A stretch of 31,587 bases of DNA, taken from contig CAMLIY010000010.1 in assembly GCA_946480125.1 (NCBI GenBank), forward strand, positions 1 through 31,587. Reading direction: 5' to 3'. Position numbers and translations under genes: made by a program. The notes below the pieces were generated by a model. That model made no database searches, was not told where the DNA came from, and saw only the letters and a program-made list of their open reading frames with translations. Positions 24,891 through 31,587 of the stretch are shown one piece after another. The DNA is from an uncultured Asticcacaulis sp. (GTDB taxonomy: Bacteria > Pseudomonadota > Alphaproteobacteria > Caulobacterales > Caulobacteraceae). Each line of letters starts with the position of its first letter. Within the stretch, counting starts at the first letter, position 1.

Positions 24891-26267
24891 ATGCCCGATT
24901 CACAATCATCACACATCAGTGCGCCGGGGTGGCGTCGCTCTCTTTCCAATCGTCTGCTGGCGGGGGTGTTGTTACCCACCCTTGCGATCATGATTTTTAT
25001 TGGCGTCTCCGCCAATATGAGCGCGCGGTTTGAGATCAATGAAGTCTATGATGCCCAATTGGCAACCGCCGCCAATTTTCTGCGCTATTACAAGGATGAT
25101 ATTCGCACGGCGCCGAGCGTCATCAAGGGGACCGCGGGCCTCTCCCTCAATCCGGCCGCCCGTGGCGGCCTGACCGAATATTCGCGCTGGCGCCGGTTCC
25201 GTGTCTGGCGGCAAGGCAAGCTGGTGCTGGCCTCCGGCGATGTCAGTGCGCTTGGCGCGCCTCTGCCCGCCGGCTATAGCGACCTCACGGACGAACAGGG
25301 ACAATGGCGGTTTTTTACAGTATATATGCCCGAGACTCAGGAAATTATCGAAGCCGGTGAAAATGTCAGAGCGCGGGGCGAACTGATTGAGCGGGTATTC
25401 TGGGGGCTGATCCTGCCGCTAAGCCTGGCACTGCCCTTACTTGGCCTTGCCATTTGGCGCGGTATTATCTGGGGCCTGAAGGACTTGCGGATGTTCGCCG
25501 CATCGGTACGTGAACGTTCGGCGGACAATCTGACGCCAATCGACACCAAGAACGCGCCGACGGAGTTGCAAGTCCTGTCCACCTCAATCAATGGCCTTTT
25601 GAAGACCGTTTCCATATCTTTGGAACAGGAGCGTTTGTTCACTGACAATGCGGCTCACGAGCTGCGCACGCCATTGGCGGCGATCAGAACGCAGACGGAG
25701 GTGGTGACAGGCGCGCGTAGTGCCAAGGAGCGTAGCGCGGCCTTGGGCGAGCTGACCAAAGGGGTCGATCGGGCCGCCCGCCTGATGGACCAGCTTCTCA
25801 CCCTGGCGCGTTTACGGCAAAATGCGCCGCCGGTTATGCAAATCGGTCTGCAGCAGGCTGTCTCGGACGCCGTTAGGGATTTATATAGCGAGGCGCTCCA
25901 GAGGAGCATTGGCTTTAATATAGCCGGCGACCCGGATGGAAGTGCCAGCGCGAACCCGACCCTGGTGGGAATCATTTTGCGCAACCTGATCGACAACGCG
26001 ATAAAGTACGCCCCCCAAAACAGCGACATAGACATCGATATCTCGCAAGACAGTATTGTGCTTCGGGACAGGGGGCCGGGCATACCGGAAGACGAGCGCG
26101 AGAAGGTGTTCGCCCGCTTTTACCGTGTGAAGGGGACGCGCGTGCAGGGCAGCGGCCTGGGGCTGGCCATAGTCCGCATCGCGGCGACCCAGACCGGTGT
26201 CGACGTCAGGCTTTTCACACCAGACGATGGCGTCGGTCTGGGTGTGCGGCTCCGTTTTTCCGCCTGA
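24891..26267 (+). CDS. Sensor histidine kinase (QseC/PmrB-like)
   Basis: This 458-residue inner-membrane kinase has TM1 (~24-42), a ~120-residue periplasmic sensor region (~45-165), TM2 (~170-192), a HAMP-like linker, the dimerisation/H-box NAAHELRTPLAAIRTQ with His256, and the ATPase domain with N-box (LRNLIDNAIKYAP), G1 (DRGPGIPED), F-box (FARFYRV) and G2 (GSGLGLAIVR). The ATG at 24891 is preferred over a TTG at 24882. It is co-transcribed with the regulator and convergent with the PepSY gene. PepSY-domain proteins often adjoin such kinases, but direct sensing through PepSY is inference. Confidence 0.93.
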   Translation: MPDSQSSHISAPGWRRSLSNRLLAGVLLPTLAIMIFIGVSANMSARFEINEVYDAQLATAANFLRYYKDDIRTAPSVIKGTAGLSLNPAARGGLTEYSRWRRFRVWRQGKLVLASGDVSALGAPLPAGYSDLTDEQGQWRFFTVYMPETQEIIEAGENVRARGELIERVFWGLILPLSLALPLLGLAIWRGIIWGLKDLRMFAASVRERSADNLTPIDTKNAPTELQVLSTSINGLLKTVSISLEQERLFTDNAAHELRTPLAAIRTQTEVVTGARSAKERSAALGELTKGVDRAARLMDQLLTLARLRQNAPPVMQIGLQQAVSDAVRDLYSEALQRSIGFNIAGDPDGSASANPTLVGIILRNLIDNAIKYAPQNSDIDIDISQDSIVLRDRGPGIPEDEREKVFARFYRVKGTRVQGSGLGLAIVRIAATQTGVDVRLFTPDDGVGLGVRLRFSA

Positions 26268-26271
26268 ACAA

Positions 26272-26291
26272 GGTCGTTACGTCTAACGACC
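26272..26291. terminator. Possible hairpin terminator between convergent genes
   Basis: GGTCGTTA-CGTC-TAACGACC is a perfect 8-bp stem with a 4-nt loop, 5 bases after the kinase stop codon and 40 bases before the end of the convergent PepSY gene. No strong T-run follows, so efficiency is doubtful. Confidence 0.45.
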
Positions 26292-26330
26292 CCTCGTCGA
26301 GGCGGAAATTTGGACGCGCTTGGTTCAGGC

Positions 26331-26648
26331 TCAATCGGGATTTTTGCCCTCAGGGGCATTCTCAAGGATGGCGCCGGACTTCGCGTCGACACCCACCTCA
26401 TAGGTCTTGCCATCAGCCTTGATATCAAAGGAATATCGCAGGCCACTGCCGCCTTTTTCCTTTTCCAATTCCTGATCGGTCACCGTTCCGGGGCGCGCTT
26501 TCAGAGCGATCTGCTTGGCATCGTCGATTGTGACCTTGGCGTGTTTGGCCAGTTTCTCGCCCTGATAGGCTGCATGGCTGTCGGCAGCCATTGCCTGTCC
26601 ACCCAGTAAGACTAAAGCCGTGGCGGCAAGCGTGATTACGGTTTTCAT
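26331..26648 (-). CDS. Periplasmic PepSY-domain protein
   Basis: This 105-residue exported protein has a signal peptide (MKTVITLAATALVLLGGQAMA) and a single PepSY domain (~32-98: VTIDDAKQIALKARPGTVTDQELEKE, YSFDIKADGKTYEVGVDAKSGAILEN). PepSY modules are thought to bind or inhibit peptidases or to modulate sensor kinases. The start at 26648 has AGGAG six bases upstream; an ATG six bases earlier would sit on that site. It lies 89 bp downstream of the RND permease gene on the same strand but has its own upstream operator, the CTTCAG direct repeat shared with the OmpR-type regulator, so it is likely a target of that system. Confidence 0.88.
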   Translation of the reverse strand: MKTVITLAATALVLLGGQAMAADSHAAYQGEKLAKHAKVTIDDAKQIALKARPGTVTDQELEKEKGGSGLRYSFDIKADGKTYEVGVDAKSGAILENAPEGKNPD

Positions 26649-26700
26649 ATCCATCTCCTGTGCAGGAAAATCCCTGCAATAAGGAGCGTGCGCCTGCAAA

Positions 26701-26717
26701 CTGAAGCCACGCTGAAA
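26701..26717 (-). promoter_or_regulatory. Second CTTCAG-type direct-repeat operator, upstream of the PepSY gene
   Basis: Read on the - strand it is TTTCAG-N5-CTTCAG, the same half-site and the same 11-bp period as 24167-24183. It ends 53 bases before the PepSY ATG, with a possible -10 (TTATTG) about 18 bases further on, so it takes the place of a -35 box. That fits activation by the OmpR-type regulator. Confidence 0.65.
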
Positions 26718-26737
26718 GGATGCAGGCTAAAGCAAGG

Positions 26738-29700
26738 TCATTTCGGGCCAATTGCGGCGGAGGGTGGGGCCGCCGGGCCATTGGACGCCTTGGAAGACAG
26801 GACGAGTATCATGGCCGGCAGGAACAGCAGCAGGAGCGGCACGGCGGCGAACAGTCCGAAGATGATCGCCGTGGCCAGAGGCTGTTGCAGGCCGGCGCCG
26901 CGGCTGAGGCCCAGGGCCAGCGGAGACAGGGTGAGTATGGCGATCAGGGCCGACATCAGGATCGGCCGCAGGCGCTTTTCCCCGGCGTCGCGCAGAGCCT
27001 GTATGGTGATGGGCCCCTCCGTTTCGATTTCGGCCAGATAGAAAATAGCCAGCTCTGTGACCATACCCACCACCATGGTCAGCCCCATAAGGGCTGAGAT
27101 GTCGAGCTCAATGCCGGTCAGCCACAAGCCGCACAAAACGGCCGCGACGGACAGCAGCACGGTGCCAAGGGTGGCGATCGTCCAGGCCACCCGATGGAAC
27201 AATACCGTAAGCAGCAGGGCGGCCAAAAGAAGCGCGGCGCTGAAAACCATGGCCAGATCGGTAAAGCTCTTTTGCTGTTCGGCGTACATGCCGCCATAAT
27301 CGACGCGCACAGATGCCGGCAGGTGCAGGGCCGCTACGGTGGCGCGCACCGCCTTCATGGCCGAGCCGAGGTCACGGCCTTCTAGGCGTGCGGTGACCGC
27401 GACAAATGGTGCGAGGTCTTCGCGGGTTAACTGCTTCTGGCCCGCGACAACCGACACGGTGGCGATCTGGCTGACGCGTAAGGCGTGGCCATCGGCAGCC
27501 GCCAGCGGCAGGTTTGCCAACATATCGGCGCGTTGCCGCAAGTCCTGTGGGCCGCGGACGCGCACGGCGATAAGTTGCTCGCCGATACGCATCTGCGTAG
27601 CGATGGACCCGCCGATTAGGGTTTCCAGTTGCGACGATACGGCTTCGGCATCCAGGCCCTGCTGCGCGGCGAGGCCGGGATCAACCTGTATGCGGATGGT
27701 GTCGCCAGCCACACGCTGGCCATCGACCACCTCGACCACACCGGGGATCTTGCCGATGGCATTGCCGACCCTTGTGGCGCTGTTACCGAGTTCGGCGGGA
27801 TCATAGCCGAACAGCTTGACCTCTATAGGCTGGGGCACGGCGGTCAGGTCGCCGATCAGGTCCTCCATAAGCTGGGCGGTTTCGATCTCAAGGCCTGGCA
27901 CCTTGGCGGCGATCTGTTGACGGATGTCCGCCATGACGTCTTCGATATTGCGCCGCGAACCGGATTTAAGGCGGATAAAATAATCGCCTTCATCGGCCTC
28001 TGTCAGACCGCCACCGAGCTGGGCGCCCGTGCGCCGTGAATAGCTGGCCACTTCAGGCGTGTGAGTGATGATGGTTTCAACCTGACGCAACAACCGGTCG
28101 GTATCGCTTAGGGCGGCGCCGGATTGAGCCTTGTAATCGAGTATAAAGCCGCCTTCATCCATTTTGGGCATGAAGCCTGAAGCCAGATGTGTCCAGGCCA
28201 GGCCGCCGGCAATGATAAATATGACAGCGATTCCGCCCGCGAACAGATGGGCCTTGCCAAAAACAGCGGCACCGGCCTTGTGATAGAGCCCGATCAGCCC
28301 GCCCATAAAGCCATTGGCGCGCTCAGCGGCCGCGGCATCCTTGTCACGCAGCCAGTGGGCCGCCAGCAAAGGGATGAAAAAGCGGGCATAGAGCAGCGAA
28401 ACGAACAGGGCCGCGACCATGGTGACCGCCAGGGCCTTGAAGAAGCCCCCGGTGACGCCACCAATGAAGGCCAGCGGCAGGAAGACGATGATGGTGGCGG
28501 CGGTTGAGCCAAAGAGCGGCCCGCCCATCTCGGCGGCGGCAACCAGAAGGCTCTTTCGGCTCTTGCCTTGCCCTTCCTGCATCCGGCGCATCATGTGTTC
28601 GAGCATGACCACGGCGTCATCAACGACCAGACCGACCGCCGCCGCCATGCCGCCCAGGGTCATCATGTTAAAACTCATGCCCAGGGAAAACAGGACAAGG
28701 CAGGTGGCCGCCAGAACCGCAGGCAGCATCAGGCCGGTTATCAGCATCAGACGCACAGAGCGCAGGAACAGGAACAGGACCAGACCCGCCAGAAGCGCGC
28801 CCAGAAGGATAGCGTCACGAACCGAATCGGCGGCGCCGATCACCAGCTCCGACTGGTCATAAAACGGCGTCACCGTCACGCTGGGCGGAAGCCCGGCTTC
28901 TTTCAGGCGCGCCGTTATGGCCTTGACGATCTTGACGGTATCACCGCTGGGGGCCTGATGAATATTGACAAGAACAGCCTCCGTGCCGTTGGACGTGATG
29001 CGCGTATAGTTGGGTTCAATCGATGGATGAATATCCGCCACCTGGCCCAGGGTCACGACCCCGGCGGCGTCCGCCGCCGCCTTGATGGGCGTCGCTGCGA
29101 GATCCGCGACGGACGCCAAACGGTTTTCCGCCAGCACGAGGTAGAGCCTGTGGCGGTCTTCGATGCGCCCCAGGCCGGCAACCTGATTGGCCTTACTAAG
29201 CGCCGTCGTAATGTCGGATACGCTGAGGCCAAGACCTTGCAGTCTGGCCGGATCGATATCGACCTCGATTTCGCGCGGCGCACCGCCGAGGATGTAAACA
29301 CCGGCGACCTGAGGCACACCCGTCAGGGCCGGGCGGACCTTGAGTTCGGCCAATTGCCGAAGGGCGGCCGGGTCGAGCGTTTTTGAGGTCAGGGCGATGC
29401 CGAGCACGGGAAAAACCGTCGGATCGGAACGGTTGACGGTGAAGCGCGTGCCGGCAGGCAGATCCGTGATCAGGGTGGCGAGAGCGCTTTGCGTCGCCAG
29501 CTTGGCGGACACCATGTCCTCGCCCCATCCGAAGCTCAGGGCCACCTCGGCCGACCCACGGCTTGTTGTCGAGCGGATACGCGTCACATTGGGCACGGCG
29601 CGCAGGGCTATTTCGACCGGTCGGGTGATTTCCGCCGCCATTTGATCGGCGTCTCGGTCGCCGGCATCGATCGCCACAACGACGCGCGGGTAGTTGATGT

Positions 29701-29821
29701 GCGGAAACAAACTGACCGGCAGATTGAAGGCGGCGATGAGGCCGCCGACCGTCAGCAGGATCACCGCCAGCCATATGGCCGGCGCCAGACGTTGCAGATG
29801 TGTTTTTGTATCTTCCGCCAT
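26738..29821 (-). CDS. RND efflux pump inner-membrane permease
   Basis: This 1,027-residue proton-driven antiporter has the usual RND layout: TM1 (~15-33), a large periplasmic loop (~35-335), TMs 2-6 (~335-480), TM7 (~530-550), a second periplasmic loop, and TMs 8-12 at the C-terminus. TM4 has the paired aspartates of the proton relay (GLVVDDAVVML). CusA/CzcA heavy-metal pumps have a different TM4, so this looks nearer to multidrug/HAE-type pumps, though substrate choice cannot be settled. The ATG at 29821 overlaps the membrane fusion gene's stop as TGATG; a GTG one codon earlier is possible. It is third in an outer membrane protein-adaptor-permease operon. Confidence 0.93.
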   Translation of the reverse strand: MAEDTKTHLQRLAPAIWLAVILLTVGGLIAAFNLPVSLFPHINYPRVVVAIDAGDRDADQMAAEITRPVEIALRAVPNVTRIRSTTSRGSAEVALSFGWGEDMVSAKLATQSALATLITDLPAGTRFTVNRSDPTVFPVLGIALTSKTLDPAALRQLAELKVRPALTGVPQVAGVYILGGAPREIEVDIDPARLQGLGLSVSDITTALSKANQVAGLGRIEDRHRLYLVLAENRLASVADLAATPIKAAADAAGVVTLGQVADIHPSIEPNYTRITSNGTEAVLVNIHQAPSGDTVKIVKAITARLKEAGLPPSVTVTPFYDQSELVIGAADSVRDAILLGALLAGLVLFLFLRSVRLMLITGLMLPAVLAATCLVLFSLGMSFNMMTLGGMAAAVGLVVDDAVVMLEHMMRRMQEGQGKSRKSLLVAAAEMGGPLFGSTAATIIVFLPLAFIGGVTGGFFKALAVTMVAALFVSLLYARFFIPLLAAHWLRDKDAAAAERANGFMGGLIGLYHKAGAAVFGKAHLFAGGIAVIFIIAGGLAWTHLASGFMPKMDEGGFILDYKAQSGAALSDTDRLLRQVETIITHTPEVASYSRRTGAQLGGGLTEADEGDYFIRLKSGSRRNIEDVMADIRQQIAAKVPGLEIETAQLMEDLIGDLTAVPQPIEVKLFGYDPAELGNSATRVGNAIGKIPGVVEVVDGQRVAGDTIRIQVDPGLAAQQGLDAEAVSSQLETLIGGSIATQMRIGEQLIAVRVRGPQDLRQRADMLANLPLAAADGHALRVSQIATVSVVAGQKQLTREDLAPFVAVTARLEGRDLGSAMKAVRATVAALHLPASVRVDYGGMYAEQQKSFTDLAMVFSAALLLAALLLTVLFHRVAWTIATLGTVLLSVAAVLCGLWLTGIELDISALMGLTMVVGMVTELAIFYLAEIETEGPITIQALRDAGEKRLRPILMSALIAILTLSPLALGLSRGAGLQQPLATAIIFGLFAAVPLLLLFLPAMILVLSSKASNGPAAPPSAAIGPK

Positions 29822-30879
29822 CACTTCAACCGCACCTTCATGCCGTCGTCCAGCGCGGTGCCACCCTCCGTGACGACGCGGTCTCCGGCCTTCAGACCCT
29901 GGGTGATGGCGATGCGATTGCCGCTCTGCGCACCCGTCATGACATCGGCGCGATGCGCGAGGCCGTCTTTTACGACAAAGACATAGGGCTGGCCGCCATC
30001 ATCGAGCAGGGCGCTATAGGGGATGGTCAGTGCGGCGGCGCTGGAGGTGACCGCCAGGTCACCATGCAGCGGCTGGCCGATTCCCAGGCGCGTGCCGGCA
30101 GGAATGGCGACGACGACCGGCGCCAGCCGCGTGGCGGGATCAACGACCGGGCTCGCCGATATGACAAAGGCGTCGAACACCGGGCCATCGGGTGGCGTGA
30201 TGTGGATACGCGCACCGGGTTGAACCTTTTGTGCGAGGGCTGGGTCCAATCCGAAACGTGCCCGCAGGTTACGGGTGGAGGCAAGGGTGGCGATCGGCGT
30301 ACCGGCGGCCACCAGCGTGCCGGGGCTTTGCGTCACTGCCACGACATAGCCCGCCTCAGGCGCGCGCAAAACCAGATTGCCGTTGCGCTGTGTCGCGGCG
30401 GTAAGCGCTGCCGCTGACGACCTGGCCGCCGCGGCGGCCGTTTCGACCTCGGCGTCGCTGACCAGATTGTCGGCGCGCAACCGTTTGGCGCGCGCATAGG
30501 CCGCCTCTGCTGTCTGCGCATCCGTCCTGATCCTGACCGCGTCCGCCTGGCTTGCCTGGCTGGGTGACAGACGCACGACCGGCTGGCCGGCCACCACCGC
30601 CGTGCCGATGGGCGCGTCGATTGTGCCGACCACGGCCTCAAGAGGGGCCATCAGCGCAGATGTACTGCCGGCTCCACTGTCCGTAACGCCATAGACGGAG
30701 ACCGTCTGGTCGACGCCGCCGGTTTCCGCCTGACCCAGGGAGACGAGCGCAACCGGATAAGAACCGGCCTCTTCCGCCGGTTTGCCAGAGCAGCCGTCAA
30801 GAAGGACCAGGGCGGCCAGAATCGGCAGGGTCAGGGCGCGGCGGCGGGGCATTCCGCCGAGTGTCATTCTCAAAGTCAT
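29821..30879 (-). CDS. RND efflux membrane fusion (adaptor) lipoprotein
   Basis: This 352-residue adaptor has an N-terminal lipoprotein signal with lipobox LLDGC (Cys30). The barrel-sandwich halves (APLEAVVGTIDAPIGTAVVAGQPVVRL and LRAPEAGYVVAVTQSPGTLVAAGTPI) flank a short Ala-rich helical hairpin (~115-165), followed by beta-barrel and membrane-proximal domains (PYSALLDDGGQPYVFVVKDGLAHRADV). It links the RND permease to the outer membrane channel. Its ATG overlaps the upstream gene's stop as ATGA, and its stop overlaps the permease start, so the three genes are translationally coupled. Confidence 0.92.
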   Translation of the reverse strand: MTLRMTLGGMPRRRALTLPILAALVLLDGCSGKPAEEAGSYPVALVSLGQAETGGVDQTVSVYGVTDSGAGSTSALMAPLEAVVGTIDAPIGTAVVAGQPVVRLSPSQASQADAVRIRTDAQTAEAAYARAKRLRADNLVSDAEVETAAAAARSSAAALTAATQRNGNLVLRAPEAGYVVAVTQSPGTLVAAGTPIATLASTRNLRARFGLDPALAQKVQPGARIHITPPDGPVFDAFVISASPVVDPATRLAPVVVAIPAGTRLGIGQPLHGDLAVTSSAAALTIPYSALLDDGGQPYVFVVKDGLAHRADVMTGAQSGNRIAITQGLKAGDRVVTEGGTALDDGMKVRLK

Positions 30880-31587
30880 TTCGGCCAGCGTCCTTGTGGC
30901 AGTCCTGTCAGCAATTCGAGGCTGATGGTGAGTTCGGAAATATCCTGCTCGGCCTGATAGACCTGGCTTTGTTTGTCGCGCAGCGCCTGGGCGGCAGACT
31001 CGGCAGTGGCCGGGGACAGGTCTCCGCGCTCTGCGGCTTTGGCCGTCTTGTCACTGAAGCTCTGGACGGCCGGCAGGTCTGCCAGCAGCCGTTCGCGTTG
31101 CGTGCGCAGCCGAATGATCTCGGCCACGGCGGCGGTGATGTCGGCACGGGTCTGGAACAGGCGGGCGTCGTATTCGGCTTTCAGCGCGGCGCGGGTGGCG
31201 CCCTCTACGGCAATGCCGCCCCGGTTGCGGTTCCACAGGGGCAGGGTAAAATCGACCGCCGGCCCGATCAGCAAATTATTCGCGGAATCCCGGTTGGTAT
31301 TGAGGGTGAGATTGAGCGCCGGAAACTGATCCAGAACCGCCTTATTGAGCGCGTTTTCCTGTGCGGCATAGCCTTCACGCAGGGCCGCCAGATCGCTGCG
31401 ATTGGCGATGGCTGAATCTACCAGAGTCGCGTAGGGCGGCGGAGCCTCCGGCAGGACAGCCGGGGCCAGGGTCAGGGTCAGGATGGTTTCGGGCGGAAGG
31501 CCAAGTAGGCGAGTCAGTTCAAACCGTGCGGCTGCCAGGTTTCGCTGGCTGGTATTATAGGCCTCCGTGGCGGCGGCCGCGCCACTG
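30876..31587 (-). CDS. TolC-family outer membrane efflux protein, C-terminal part (5' end outside the window)
   Basis: The frame is open to the right edge; 236 residues are visible. The family pattern is clear: LTRLLGLPPETILTLTLAP, SAIANRSDLAALREGYAAQENALNKAVLDQFPALNLTLN, IGPAVDFTLPLWNRNRGGIA, then long alpha-helical coiled coil (AALKAEYDARLFQTRADITAAVAEI) and a short C-terminus. This is the second half of the tandem-repeated TolC/CusC fold. It is the first visible gene of the efflux operon, whose promoter is not in view. It could also serve the RTX exporter, but linkage favours the RND pump. Confidence 0.9.
   Translation of the reverse strand, partial: SGAAAATEAYNTSQRNLAAARFELTRLLGLPPETILTLTLAPAVLPEAPPPYATLVDSAIANRSDLAALREGYAAQENALNKAVLDQFPALNLTLNTNRDSANNLLIGPAVDFTLPLWNRNRGGIAVEGATRAALKAEYDARLFQTRADITAAVAEIIRLRTQRERLLADLPAVQSFSDKTAKAAERGDLSPATAESAAQALRDKQSQVYQAEQDISELTISLELLTGLPQGRWPK

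Overview
The window looks like chromosomal DNA of a Gram-negative alphaproteobacterium, probably Caulobacteraceae-like. I infer this from the protein families: two TonB-dependent receptors, an RTX protein with its own type I exporter, an RND pump, and many periplasmic or outer-membrane products. Genus and species cannot be fixed from the sequence alone. The gene order is mosaic, with visible base-composition changes and at least one insertion sequence, so it reads as an accessory or patchwork region.

Layout. (1) 1-7502, + strand: the 3' part of a large RTX calcium-binding adhesin/exoprotein gene, then its type I secretion ABC exporter and HlyD-type adaptor, which overlap by 8 bases. (2) 7503-8013: a gene-poor stretch with a possible transposase relic. 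(3) 8014-10275: an orphan TonB-dependent receptor. (4) 10448-11738: a full IS110-family element flanked by 12-bp direct repeats, with structured non-coding ends. (5) 11992-13704, - strand: a secreted beta-lactamase-fold serine hydrolase. (6) 13868-19732: an NtrY/NtrC-like sensor kinase and response regulator (- strand), divergent from a MacB-like ABC ATPase and FtsX-type permease (+ strand). (7) 19733-20259: non-coding, holding a fragment of an initiator tRNA-Met gene next to short direct repeats, which looks like a decayed attachment site. (8) 20260-23996, - strand: a TonB-dependent receptor and a secreted metallophosphoesterase, with a terminator hairpin between them and a Pho-box-like array upstream. 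(9) 24232-26267, + strand: an OmpR-type response regulator and QseC-like kinase. (10) 26331-31587, - strand: a PepSY-domain periplasmic protein, then the RND permease, the membrane fusion lipoprotein and the 3' part of a TolC-family outer membrane gene, which runs off the right edge.

Three regulatory links are the main non-obvious result, all read directly from repeated motifs. An 11-bp-period CTTCAG direct repeat occurs upstream of the OmpR-type regulator and again, inverted, upstream of the PepSY gene, tying that two-component system to PepSY and perhaps to the adjoining RND operon. A TGTCCGAwTTTGkAC motif occurs between the NtrC-like regulator and the ABC operon and again upstream of the serine hydrolase. 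A TGTCA array with 11-bp phasing upstream of the receptor/phosphatase pair fits PhoB control and a phosphate-scavenging role. The NtrC-like regulator has a broken GAFTGA motif, so it may not work through sigma-54.
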